A stretch of 64,000 nucleotides of DNA from Euwallacea fornicatus (lineage: Eukaryota; Arthropoda; Insecta; Coleoptera; Curculionidae), in the NCBI RefSeq assembly GCF_040115645.1, contig NC_089552.1, forward strand, positions 1,550,001 to 1,614,000, in the 5' to 3' direction. This document shows positions 37,996-50,178 of this stretch, piece by piece. The first letter of the stretch is position 1; each line of letters starts with the position of its first letter. A model generated the notes under the pieces. The model made no database searches, was not told where the DNA came from, and saw nothing but the letters and a program-made list of their open reading frames with translations. A program made the position numbers and the translations under genes.

Positions 37996-40900
37996 ATGCA
38001 GAATGTCGGACAGTTCGGCCAAGGAGCTGCCAGTGTCCACCCGCCGTCGCAGTTCGTGGCATCCGAACCATCGGTAGGTACCATCACTGATTTGTTTACG
38101 TCTCGATGTGGTGCGAATGAATTATTAGAGTACCTTGTCGTGAGATAGTAGTGGCGGATGAAATAATAGGATTTGATGCGGGTTTTTGAGTGTTTTTGAG
38201 GTTGGTCGTTAGTGTGAGTTTATGGAAGAGATGGATTTGCTATTGACTTTGCCGGCCAGGGATTTGACTTCGTGCATTTCGTTGGATTTATTTGATAGAG
38301 AGGTAAAATTGTTTTGGGTTGTGAAGGTTTTGATGTGCACTTTCCCAGGGATGTTCTATATAAATAAATTTAATAAAATTATACGGTTTTTTTTGCGTTG
38401 ATCACATGTGTAAAATAAATTCACTTCGCAGCGTGTATAAACCACAGAACGTCTAGTTGACCAAATGCAACCACCAAATCAGACGAAAAGTCGCCTATTT
38501 GATGCACAATTTTTGTAAATATGCGATATTTTTACTAAGATCCCCGTTTTCACCTGAACTTTTCCCTTAGTTGCGTTGATCTCACCTGTTGGTCTTACCA
38601 TTACTTGAGAGGGTGTGCGGTGTAATATCCTTATGTAATACGTTAATGTAGGGCGATCCCTTGTTGGCTCTTCACGTCGGTATTGGATGGTCTCGCCTTG
38701 CACAGGCGATATTTAAACATGGTCGCATTAGGTTGCATAAAGGTCTAGGCGACGGTGCATGGTTTTTCAAAAATTATAAATTACCTTAATATTGGGTTTA
38801 TTTTAAAGCCTGTTTAACATGTTTTACGTACAGCATGTAATAAGAAACCACTTCCTAGTTAACGAACCTGGCCAGTTTCCACCCAGATTCCCACCCACAA
38901 GGACGTATATTTCATAAAGTATAGGTATAGCCTTCTAAGTAACTCGCAATCGTACTCCTTCAAGCATTTTTTTTATCTGGGCCATTTCACTCTACATTGA
39001 TCTTGATGTTCACTTTTCAGCCAACCGGTGGGTCGACTATCAGCTCGCTTAGGCAGTTTCGCAAAAAGGACATAGATAAGAGTAATGGCGAGTCCCAATC
39101 GCAACCACAGAAGCCAATGTCTGAGAGCCATGTGGCCAGAGTGGCCCCGCATAACCATTATCCACCAGCGAACGATGCTTATCATTATGCAACCTCTCAG
39201 TTTTCGGGATACAGGTCTGTAAAACTTTCTTCTTCTTTTAAATCGAATTTGGCAATTTTTGTGTTGTAGCCCACAATTGAAATACTCAGACTTAGTAGAA
39301 GCGTCCCAACCAAACCATATATCAACATCTGTGATACAAAAACCTAAAACTAAGGAGTACATGGAGATGTGCAATATCCAGCAACAGCATATAAGCAACC
39401 AGCAATATTCTCCCGATAATGGCCAGTATTTGCATAAAGACCCTTCGCAGGTAGTTATGCGCTAACTTCTTCTTACTTTGTTGTTATTTATCATTTTCTC
39501 CCATAGAATGGCTTCCCGAACTTGTTTAAACCGGAATCTCAGTACTACCCAAAGGATCAGCATCACTTTCAGCAGATGCCACATCACTCGATCCCTCCTA
39601 AATTCAATCAGATGATGAATCAGAACATGAGGAAGTACAATCCGACGCCCACGGACAACGCTTTCTTGAATAAACTCAGTCAGCTGCGGCCGTCCATAGC
39701 CAGATCCATAATGAACGATCACCATTTGCAGGATACCCAGGCTCCATATCCTGTGATGGATCAAAGGACTATGTACAGCCAGCAAAATCCCCGATATTAC
39801 CCTGGTGAGACTCGGAATAGGAACAATCTTATATAGCTTTTATCGATTGGAAATTGGATGTTGGCAATAAGCCTGTATTAAAAAAAAGTCGAGTTCAAAC
39901 AAAAATTGACCAACTCGTTTGCTTCATGTGGACATATCAGTTTATCTACTCCCCAATATGTGCCATTACTACTACGATTAAATTTCAACAGGTGCAATTC
40001 ACCAGCCCAACCCCTACTCCGCCAACCCCAATTGTCCCATAACTCCCAGTCACCCTTATCCGAATTACCCTCCGGCGGGGTGCAATTACACGAGACCACC
40101 ACAAATGGCCCCCGTTGGCCCACGGTATCCTCACATGGAGAGAAGCGCCTCGCCCAGTAGAAGAAGCTACCAAGAGAGCATGCATATGCCTCCTATAAAC
40201 GCTTACCATTCCTTACACCAAAAGGTCCCTCCCGCCTCCAATTACCCTCAGTATCCGCAACACCGTGGTCCGGAATATGCACAGCATTATCAGCACAGAC
40301 GCATGCCGCAGGATTGCTATCCAGCGCAGGCCTGCAGGCCCAGACCTGCGCAGTTTATGCAGGGACATCATCAGTTATCAGGTAAGTGAATACAAATTCA
40401 AATAATTTAAAATAGAGAGAATATAGGAAAATGTACGAGAAGTTTTAATAAGGCGAAATAACGTTTAATTTAAAGGTCAAGACTTGCAAGACCTAGGAGA
40501 AAACACCGTGTCACCCTCAGAGAGTCTGAAGAAGTTCATCGAGAACTGGGATGACGATGATCAGGCAACAGAAATGAACAATTCAATGGAGAGCGGCGGC
40601 ATAAGGGATAAGCTGCGCGAAGACGCACCTGGCACCCTCTACATGATCAACCCCAACGATGTGCAATATTTTGAAAATAACGGGATTTCCATCGTTACTT
40701 CCGAGAACGGTAGTTTCCAATTGGTAAGTTTTTTCCTTCTCCTTTGGAATTACCCTAATCATCAAGAAATTTTAGTCCTCGGATAACTACCAGTACCTGA
40801 ACGGCACAATGGTACGCATAATTGAGACCAACAAAGATGTACCTGCGGAAGCAAGCTCCACGCAAGACCGAGTGGTGAACCTCCAAATCATGGAGACGTC

Positions 40901-43900
40901 CAAACCGGACTGCATGATGCCCAATAAGCTCAAAGAAGGAACCAAGGTAGTCGTTCACCAAAACACAGTATTGGACAATCCTTCGCAGAAGACTTCCCAC
41001 TGCTCAAACCACCAAATGAATAATTCAGCATTGGATGGTATGAGTATTCCTAAGGAGTTAGTGGACAAAAATTGCTCACCCATCAATTTGGAACAACTGG
41101 ATCACAATATTGGCTACAAACCTCTGGACCAAAGCAAGGCTGAAGAGTTAGATAAAGCCAATTTGAGCGAAGATCTCAGCCAAAACTCTGATGATAGTCA
41201 GTACAAATCTCCGGGATCTAAAAGCATGCCTTTAATAGACTTTTTCGCGGAACACGCCGCTGTGGTTGATGGGGAGTTTGTAGAGCCTTCAGAGAGGGGA
41301 AGCGGTGTCATTGTTACTCCTCCAGCTACTTCCCTGCAGTTCCCTGACGTGAGTTCCTTGGAGGAGGGCAAGTGTGACCCAGTGATAAGTGAGGAAAACT
41401 CGGAGTTTAGCATTGAAAGCGGCGACAATCCTCCGGCAGAACGAAGAAGACGAATCTTTTCTGTGGACGATATCATTGGAAGCAGTTCCAAAAAAGACAT
41501 TAAAGTATGCAGCAGCGAGGTGGTGACAGAGTTTTTGGAGCATGAAACTTCGTTTTCGTCTTTGGAGCAGCTCACTTCAGACACAAAATTCACAAAGAAT
41601 GAGCCAGATACTCTTCAAACCGTCCTTAAAGTATCAGGGCCTTCGGCACTTCTTCAAGTAGCTGGAGAACTCGTGGAGATCACTGTCAAAATAGTGGACG
41701 GCAAGAAAGTGATCAATGTAAAGACGTTAGGGTCAGACGCGAATACTGTGGTGGATTGCAACCACAATTACGAAGTTTCCTGTCAGGGAGGGGATGTGAA
41801 TGGGAATATCAATGAAGAAGCTGAAAGTTTCGATGATTTTTGTGACAACGCTACAGAAAAAGTTATTTCTATGGAAGGTCTCGAGGAAAGCGGTTTCGCA
41901 ATCGAGGACGCTGCTCAAAATGTGGAAGAAAATGCCGCTGAATATGATCATAAGATTGTTGCGGAATGTCTCCAAAAAGATGACGAGATAAGTTCCCCAG
42001 ACGACTCAGAAATCTGCGAAGACGAAGAAAATGCTGAAGAAGCTGAGATTAGACTATGTGAGTTTAGCAAGTCAGTGAAACAAGAAGCTCCTGAGAACGT
42101 CAACGAAGATATTGAAGAAAAATCTAGTTTGATTGATGAAGGTTATCCTGCGAAACAACCTACCGTTGAAGAAAGCTACAAGGGCAAGGAAATTGAACCT
42201 CCATCGCCTTCAGAATCATTCCAAATAGAGCCTGAAAATAGCGAAGAAGTTCAAAGCAGTGGGGAACACGGCTCTTCAGAACTACCACCACTTGAAAAAA
42301 CGGTAAATAATGAAGGAGTATCAAGCAGGCTAGAGGACAAATCTGTAAGCAAAGCTTCAATGAAAAGGGAGTCACCTTCAGAATTAAGAGAATCTACAGA
42401 AGCTATAAAATCCGAAGATTCACCATTAATGGAAGTTGGTGAAATTATGGAGGATTCCACAGTATCAAGTCTCGAATCAGTTGAAAACATAACGCTCAAT
42501 GAGCCAACAATATCTTCATCATCTAACAAATCTGATACTGAAGTGTCCTTCAATGCTACAAACAAAATGTCTATCGAACTAACGTCAATGGATTCAGTAT
42601 GTCTAACTCATTTTGAGCCTGAAATAATTAGGGAAAGCAATAAAATTTTTATTGCGCCTGAAACAGATGGTTCAATTGAGTCTGTTATGAAACCTGAAAT
42701 GATCGCAAACTCAATAACCGAAGTGCATGGATCTAATGCTCATACTGAAAGCAATAAACTAGAAGAATGCTCTGGAGTTTCAAATATTCAAGGACGGGAG
42801 ACACAAGACGTAAAGGAAGATCTAAATGTGTCTCCAATTGAAAAAGCTAATAAAGATGAAGTTGAATGCAAAGTTGCTGTAGAAGAATTAAAAGCTGAAG
42901 ATCTTAAAGTTGCAACTCACGACGATGAAATTTTGAATGCAAGCAACAATGAGGAGGAAGAAACGATCATAAATGGGAAGTTTTCTGAAGATGTCGCAGA
43001 AACTATTTTTGAGGAGTCTGTTGCTCAATCAGCAGATGAAATGGTCCCAATTGAAGAAATTGAAAATTCCCTCCCAGAGGAAACCGATAACGTCACGGAA
43101 GCTCATGAAAAACTTGTAACAGAAACCTCTATAATAACCTCCGACGTAGATAATGAAAACAACTTTCTTGAGTCTGAAGATGCATCATATCAAATAATTG
43201 CTGAAGAAGATGCAGTGAACGTTATCATATCAGAATTACCAGACCCCATGGACGCTATTCAAGAAATTCGTTTAGAAGATGAACTATGTCAAGCAATCGT
43301 AGGAGCGGCCTTTGAAGACGAAGAACAAGAAATCTTTCACACCGATTATCCCTTGGAAGATGAAGTCTTCATCGAGGAGCTCCCTGCTCAGGAAGTGATC
43401 GTTACCAATCCTTTGGAAGACATTGGAGTTATCGAAGAAGACCATCTTTTCTCAAACAGTCCAGAGATACCTTTAGAGCCTGTAACCACCTCGGATATTG
43501 ACACGGCTCAGAAAAAAGTTCAGGAGGAAGTTCACTCAGAAACTACAATTTTAGAGGAGAGTGTCAAGGCCAAGGTGGCAAAATTGGAAGTACAGATTCT
43601 ATCCCCAACCTCTACAAACATTGAAGAGGGCTCTGCTACTGCAAAAAATGTCTACGTGAACAGTTACCGAAAGTATGACGTTTATAATGACTCCTCGGAT
43701 CTTACATCTACGTCCCCTATCGCGACAAAAGCAGCAAAAAAGCTCTACGCGCCCGATTTACAAGTGCAACACGACACTGTGTCTTCTTCAAAGAAAGAGG
43801 AGTGTCCTAAGAACAAGAAGGTCAATTTGAAGAGGTCAAAAAGACTAAACGAGAAGGGGCAGATAAAGAGTGAACAGAAAGAGATGCTGAAAGTTCTGAC

Positions 43901-45365
43901 CGAGAAAAGAAACCGGAAGAAAGAATTGGCTCAAAAGTCGCGATCAATAGACAGGAAGCCTGAAAAAGTGGAGATTAAACTTAAAAAGGTTAACAAAAAT
44001 CAGGAGGAAGGCAAAGTTCTTGAGGCAGATGAAGAGTATGTGGATTTCAAAGAACTCTTGCGAGCGAGAAAATTGAAGAAACTGAGAAAGCAACAAGAAA
44101 TGGAAGCGAAGAAAGGGGAAAACTGCACCAGAATAGAACCAACCAGTGCGGTGACGGTAAAGAAACCCGAAAACCAAGCAGGCAGCTGCTGTGTTGGTTG
44201 CGGCAGCAGCAGCCCCAAAAAGCCCAAACTTGTCAAAGAAGACAAAAAAGCTGAAAACCCTGAGCCCAAATGCGAGACCCCTACAAAAGCTCCTCAAAAG
44301 CGAGTGAGCTTCAGTGACGACATCCCTTCATCCACATCATATAACTCTGCACCCCCACCTCCGACAGATCCAAAAGTTGCTCCCCCACTTCATGGAATGC
44401 ACCCTAAAGATCCTCGTCGACGATCCAAGGTGTTTGCCAATCATGTGATGGTGCCTAGCGTCTCCGAGTTAATAGAAGAAAATGGTGGGCCTGTCAACAA
44501 GAAGAAAATCACTTTGGCTGACTATGTGAGCAGAAAGAGGAAGGCCACCAGCACGGACAGCGACGAAAGCAAACGTCCCAAGTCGGACTCTAAGGATCAG
44601 CCGATTAATGAAATTGTACCAAAGACTATCAGTGATGTGAAAACGTCCTTCGTTTTAAACAGCTCCGATTGGGAGGATTCAAATTCACCTGCGCCCACCC
44701 CTCATCAGGCGCAAGAACAATGCCTTATAGAGGACTTTAGTGGCCTTATTAAGACTCAAAAACCCGTGATAGATGTTAACGAGTTAGTGCCCGTAGATGT
44801 TAGAGATAAGAAGTTGCAGGAATACAAGGAACACGTTGACTCCCAGTTGAACTCGCTCAACATTCAAATCCCGAAGTTCAAGAGTAGATCTCCTGGCAAC
44901 GGCAGCTTAGTGAAGCGGTTTTTGAATAGCGAGAAACTGTCCAAGAGCGAAATGGACGAAATTAAGAGGATAATTTACTATAAGAAGACCATGAGTCAAA
45001 AAAATGTCCGATCGCCGAGCAAGAGCCCGGTTAGCTCCCCTACCTACGGAGTGCGCAGAGGACAGAAAGAGCAGAGCGACGTGCGCAGGCACCTGCGCAA
45101 AGTGAACGCAAAAAGAAAAACGAGTGAGGACAGAGATTCCGGCTCGGTGACCACCCACCAGAGTGATTATTCTAGTTTTAAGACGAACTGTGGGTATTCA
45201 GTGATCAATCGCTTAGGCGACGATGGCCAGCCGAAGATCATATTTAAAAGGAACAAGTTTTCCGGAGTTGCTCAGCAGCCGGTGGTGGAGTTGGTCAAGC
45301 TCGACCTGGACAATTTGGAGACGGTTCAGAGAAAGTACAACGTTACGGTGAGACAGGGCATGTGA
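37996..45365 (+). CDS. Unrecognised large acidic, disordered nuclear-type protein
   Basis: Seven exons join in phase: 37996-38073, 39021-39214, 39270-39450, 39507-39804, 39992-40381, 40476-40723 and 40776-45365, for 1992 residues. The ATG at 37996 follows an in-frame TAA, which fixes this start. Residues 1-420 are rich in Gln, Pro, His, Tyr and Asn. FIENWDDDD follows near residue 400. About 830-1395 is very acidic with few hydrophobic stretches. Residues 1488-1578 are basic and probably helical. C1601-C1602-x2-C1605 form a small cysteine motif. KRVSFSDD at 1638-1645 fits a PP1-docking RVxF motif. HPKDPRRR and SRKRKATS (about 1715) look like nuclear localisation signals. The C-terminus (from SVINRLGDDGQPKIIFKRNK on) looks folded. 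I do not recognise the family; chromatin, RNA or cytoskeletal scaffold roles are all possible. Confidence 0.8.
38222..38302 (+). other. Candidate alternative first coding exon of the 1992-residue gene
   Basis: ATG at 38222 (with an in-frame TAG four codons before it) opens 27 codons reading MEEMDLLLTLPARDLTSCIS, then LDLFDRE, and ends in phase 0 at GAG|gtaaaa. Phase matches the 39021 exon, as does the 37996-38073 exon. It would replace the polar N-terminus with a short amphipathic/acidic one. No transcript evidence. Confidence 0.4.
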
Positions 45366-48300
45366 TTTAGGGACCAAATAGTTTTATTACGGTTTACATA
45401 GTTTTTAGTCGATTTGATTTTTGTCTATAGTTTATTTTCCTTGTTCATCCGCCGCGATGGTTCGAGTTATTTATTTGTTATTACATGGTTTAAATAGTCG
45501 AATAGTGCCGGTGATATCGGAGTTACGAGTGTGCGGGCTTCGGTGTAATTGGTACATTGGAACGTCACAATTGTGCCTCTGGTAGTTCATGCAGACAAGA
45601 CAAGACGTAGGACCAGTTTGATATTGCGTCCGCATTTTCAATTGCAGAATGAATTAGAAGTAGAATCGGAACGCTTTAAAAAGAACACAGTGACGTGCGT
45701 CGTCGCTTCGTCGACCTGTTCGTTCGGAACGTTGTGACATAGCTGTGTTCTTCTTAAAGCTTTGGGACCGTAATTTCGACTTCGAATTCTCCATTTATTA
45801 CTGACTCGTGACGGAAAACGTTTGATTGCATTGAATTGGCAGGAAAAGTGTCTCTAGAAAAATTAGCGACATTTTACCTTGCATTTTTTAATTTTTTTGA
45901 AAACGAAAAAATCCACTTCTGCCCGCCGTCTCGTAAAGGGAACGCCCTATACACCTCCCTCATCGATCCACCAAAGTCGGCTCAATGCGTCGGACCCAAG
46001 TCTGCGCGTTGTGACATCGCGCAGCCCCTCCATCGCCGAATCCGCAATTTGCGACTGCAATGCGCGAATCACAGTCACGAACTTGACCGCTACGGTCGAT
46101 GCTCCCATCGAGCGGCGTGAATTAAGAAGTGCGATTAGTTTATTAATAAATTTAATTGTGATTGTCAGCATTGCAATCAAAACGTTTATTGGCTTATAAC
46201 TGACCCGTTAGGTCAACCACATCGATTGGTTTCAAATCTGTCGTATTGATTGTCCTCAAGTTCGCCATTCTTTGGAACGAAAGGCATCGCCATCAAATGC
46301 CGACGCAGCAAAACTAGTCCTCAGTTGCTTGAATATTTGTCAATTAGCGAACTTGTGATTTTTCACTATAATTGTGACATTGAAGCTGATTTTACGTACG
46401 AAGTACTAGTCGACCCCTATTGTTATATATAATTTGAGCGGCAACATTCTAAAGAAACTGATCAGTCCCAATTATATACAGGGTGGAGGAATATATCCAC
46501 ACATAATTATATAAGTTATGTTCCTAATCGAGTAGAAAAATCTATATGGAGTGTGTTCCTGAAGAGTGTTCTTGGGGAACCGAAAAAAAATAGTACAATT
46601 AAATTTTATATTATTATAATGAAAATATTTATAGATTCAAGTTACATCTATACATCAAATAGATGTTGTGGAAATAATATATTTTGGATGTAGTTCATTA
46701 AAAATGTATTTATAAGTACATTATTACAGAAGAAATGGAGGCTATTCAGGTCACGATATATTATACGAAAATTAATTAGGTCAGATACAGGGTGCGCCAA
46801 AAAGTGATTTTGATTGGTTTTAAATTAAAATTCAAACAAATTTTCATGCAGAAAAACTGGTTTGAACACGTTTTTAGACTACCGGTTTTTACAGGGGTAA
46901 GTAAATATTGATACACTCAAAATGAGCGGTAAGTTCTCTCACACCATTTCGATATCTATCTATTTATGGTTTCTAATTGTTGTGTTTATTTCGATTCAAA
47001 TCTACACGAAAGTCTGCCAATAATTCTGACACTCCTTGGCCTTATTGATTTTGTTTCTACTTAATTTACCTGATCTAAACTTAACCATCGATATATTTTA
47101 ATTAATTTGACCCCCATGTAACTGTCCCTTTAACAAAATTTATTAAATTTTACCTGAAAGTAAAGAAAAATATCATCAATATACGTACATCAAATCTAGA
47201 GAGCGTTTATATTGCTATCCGTGAAGCCTACTCATGTTGTGAAAATGAAGCGATCGGAGCCATGTATTATATCATTAAATATGAAAAGAATTTCTGTGCG
47301 TTTATAGTATAACATACATAAATATTTTTGAGTGTTGCAATCCATACATACCTACGTGAAAGATTTTGAATTTTTGCTTATTTAAAATGTTCATATTGGA
47401 TGTGACAAATAATAATAACAAATTACAGTATTATTGTAACACGTTGTGCTAAACCTAAACTAAATGCTAAATATTTTCAAAACACCCATTAATGCGATGT
47501 GAGAACACCATTGCACCCACTTCGTTATCATTTGATTCGCGACATATCAGACTTTTTCTGGAACATTCCCATTGCCTTCAAAGAAATCTCCTCAAAGAAA
47601 TGCCTTGAAATTTACAACGTGACTTAGATTTTTATACACACATAAGGGAAGATTCAAGCGCATTCCAAAGCTGATTCAAAGAAGTGTTTTGTACCTAAAT
47701 AATCTTAGTTGTTTTGTAAATATTTTAGTATAATATTATTGTGGGTTTATAGAGTATATTTATATAACGCCTGAAGCCGGCAACGGATGGGATGCAATAA
47801 AATAGGATACATATTGGTGATGTAATACAGCGGACACCCTGTTTGAGTAAAATGTATACAGGGTGTCCGTTTCTCGAGCGCAACCACGAGGACCTCGGTA
47901 GTCATAAAAGAAACAAGGCCGGTTAAGCCGAGGTAAAGTTGCACAATTCAAGAATATGCCGTTTCAAAGTTTTAAAGATAAACCATGAGTCAAAAAAAAA
48001 ACGTTTTGGAAAATTTTTTATATATTCTCAGCTTATTTGGTGAACTCATTCAAACCGTTTGACGTTTCATTGCAACTTGTCCTCGTCTACAACGAGATGT
48101 CTCGTGCTCGGAATCTAAGATTTTGCTGCCTAAATTACCGTCACTACTACCTATTTTTGGCAGTTTCAAGACTGCTCTAAGATGAACATAATAAGAAATA
48201 AGAAAGATATTGAAATTTGGCTTTTGCGTCCTTCGCGTGCCATCCGTGGCAGGCTTTATTTTCATAGAAAAACTTTGCTTTACAGGGTGATATAGGCTAG

Positions 48301-49063
48301 TCCTTACTAACACATAGTTTTATATTGGCTTGGTTAAGGTTTGTTTTATTGTTGGCAACGCAATTTTGGGGAGAATTTATTCTTTGAATTTGTTCATATT
48401 CGGTTGGTCAGTAATATTAAATAGACTAATAGGAAATTAACGCAATCAAGAAGGTTTTTCTTTGAGAATAAAAGTTATTATTATCTATTTTTAGTAGATA
48501 TCTAGTTACCAAAATCCATATAGCACTTATATCAATTATTGTACTGTTAACGAGGTATCAGATGTTTTTCACGTTTTGTATTCCATAAGTGTAAATTTTG
48601 TTATTAACCATTATTGAGTGCCTTTTAGCACATTGACTGTTGATTTACCATAGATTTGGTAAGTTTTGTGTAAATTAAGCACATTAAAGTGATTGAATTA
48701 AGTTCTACTTGTTTTACTTTCTTCTGTCCCGTTCTAAGATAGAAATGCATATTCTTAATGCCCAACAATAAGAGTGCTTTATAAATCAAGATAGTGAAGT
48801 AAGTTATTATGATCCGAACGCCAAAGTTGAATTATGCTGCGTTGATAAAGAATTCGGCCAGATTGGCCCGCGTGTTACGCATTATCAATTTTAGTAATTC
48901 TTCAAAAGAAAATCATTCGACTGAATGACACTGAAGCGGCGAAAGACCGTCAAAATAAGATATTCGGTGACAGTTGAATCAACGTAACCTCACTTCCACT
49001 CTTTCCATAGTCCTAAATTTTACTGATTTTAATTTATAATAAAAAATAAATAGAAACCGAAAT
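45366..49063. other. 3' flank and intergenic region up to ox
   Basis: The left part should be 3' UTR of the large gene; AATAAA occurs near 46145. No further gene is recognised. Four of the seven TACAGGGTG motifs in the window lie here (46477, 46796, 47857, 48281), suggesting nested or decayed repeats. The right end (48950-49063) is the ox promoter/5' UTR region, with GTAACCTCACTTCC near 48985. Confidence 0.5.
47831..47869. repeat. Perfect 11-bp inverted repeat, 17-bp spacer
   Basis: CGGACACCCTG at 47831-47841 is repeated inverted as CAGGGTGTCCG at 47859-47869. The arms carry the CAGGGTG motif found elsewhere in the window, so this is probably two facing transposon or MITE termini, or a small foldback. 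Confidence 0.6.
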
Positions 49064-49299
49064 ATGTCTCTCGGAAGTACCATTTACAACTCGATCTTTA
49101 AGAGGTCCTCTACCTTTGCTCTAACTCTCATCGGGGGAGCGTTCATTTTTGAAAGGAGCTTCGACCTAACTTGCGACACCATTTTCGACAATGTTAATAA
49201 AGGGGTACGTATTACATAATTTATTACAATGTCAGATTTTTAACTTTTATTCCTTTCCAGAAATTGTGGAAACACATTAAAAACAATTACTCCCAGTAA
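49064..49299 (+). CDS. ox: Cytochrome b-c1 complex subunit 9 (UQCR10/ox)
   Basis: A small subunit of mitochondrial respiratory complex III in the inner membrane. Two exons (49064-49204 and 49261-49299) join in phase 0 across a 56-bp intron to give 59 residues. The protein has a short N-terminal region IYNSIFKRSSTFAL, one hydrophobic membrane-spanning helix (LTLIGGAFIFERSFDL), then DTIFDNVNKGKLWKHIKNNY. This matches the UQCR10 family (YNxLFRRTST, FFERAFD, INKGKLWKDIK) along its whole length. The start ATG has AAAT upstream and is the only plausible one. No cleavable presequence is expected for this family. The gene is tail-to-tail with mRpL18. Confidence 0.95.
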
Positions 49300-49344
49300 T
49301 GTAGCTTATTATGTAACTGTAGCATAGCAGTGTAATAATTTATA

Positions 49345-49350
49345 AATAAA
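49345..49350 (+). terminator. Poly(A) signal of ox
   Basis: AATAAA lies 46 bp after the ox stop; a second copy is at 49365-49370. Either would end the transcript close to, or inside, the mRpL18 3' UTR. Confidence 0.6.
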
Positions 49351-49399
49351 CACTTCAAAAACCAAATAAATTAATAAATTTATTAATTCATGAAACAAC

Positions 49400-49405
49400 T
49401 TTATT
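49400..49405 (-). terminator. Poly(A) signal of mRpL18
   Basis: TTTATT on the plus strand is AATAAA on the minus strand, 16 bp past the mRpL18 stop codon. Confidence 0.6.
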
Positions 49406-49421
49406 ATAATACATTAAATAG

Positions 49422-50178
49422 CTACTCAATCACTTCCCAAGGCTTCTCTGGCCGTTTCCAATCCCAGGAATGAGGATGTTTATATTGTGGAGGCTCTCTC
49501 AGCTGTACCCCACTCTCCTCCAAAGCCTTTAAGAATAAAGCGACTTTCCCATCTTCCTTTGGTGGCTTAATATCACTACTTATTTCTGTAAAACCTGTCT
49601 GCAGGCACCGTTGACCAAGAACCTGAAAAGCAAACATTCAACCCCTTATAATTCTTGCAAATGCTGATGACACAATGGCTTGGAATGAAACAAAACAAAA
49701 CTCCACAACAAATTATAAAATAAAAATATGGAATGACCCTGTTTGAGGTTCAACACAATTTTTCCTTTAGATAGCTTACCCGACCCAAATTTATAAATGC
49801 CGCTGTATCTTTAGTTCTATACAAATACTTTTTAATACTCCATTCTGACGTGCTTGCACGCAACACTTCTCCATTCTCAAAATGGTTTATTGTTGCTGTT
49901 ACATATTTACTAGAAACAGTGAGTTGCAGTCTGAAACATGACTATTACAAAGAGAAGTGCTAATTCATCGATTCCACATACTTATGCCAATAATTATATT
50001 TTCCAGGTTTCTCTACATGGTAACCATCAGGCTTGTATCCTATTCTCATTCTTTCCAGATTTCTCGGGTTTCTGTTAATAAATTCTGGGTTGATGTCTTC
50101 GTTTGGACTTTTTACAGTACTAGAGAAATATTTTATTTGTGCTATTGAAGGTACATATTTTCTTAGTTGAAGGGCCAT
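49422..50178 (-). CDS. mRpL18: Mitochondrial large ribosomal subunit protein uL18m
   Basis: A component of the large subunit of the mitochondrial ribosome. Three exons (49982-50178, 49780-49930, 49422-49622) join in phase for 182 residues. The N-terminus MALQLRKYVPSIAQIKYFSS is basic and lacks acidic residues, as expected of a mitochondrial targeting peptide. NRNPRNLERMRI followed by KPDGYHVEKPGKYNYWHK matches the start of MRPL18 (NPRNLE...FWH). Exon 2 carries FENGEVLRASTSEWSIKKYL, matching the conserved NGKVVVSASTREWAIKKHL block. Exon 3 continues VLGQRCLQTGF and SGVQLREPPQY. The length is normal for the family. The ATG sits in a good context (GAACAATGG). Confidence 0.95.

Noticed and set aside
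37989..38073. Second open frame in the first exon (CRMSDSSAKELPVSTRRRSS)
   Set aside because: It looks protein-like, but after splicing to 39021 in the required phase it hits a stop within about 19 codons, whereas the MQNVGQF frame stays open through all later exons.
40755..45158. Many antisense ORFs of 70-131 codons opposite the 4.6 kb exon
   Set aside because: They are shadows of a long acidic coding frame; Glu/Ser-rich codons read backwards rarely give stops.
46441..48300. Considered as one large transposon bounded by TACAGGGTG motifs
   Set aside because: The motifs are not all in inverted orientation, no coding remnant lies between them and no target duplication is visible; more likely several small elements.
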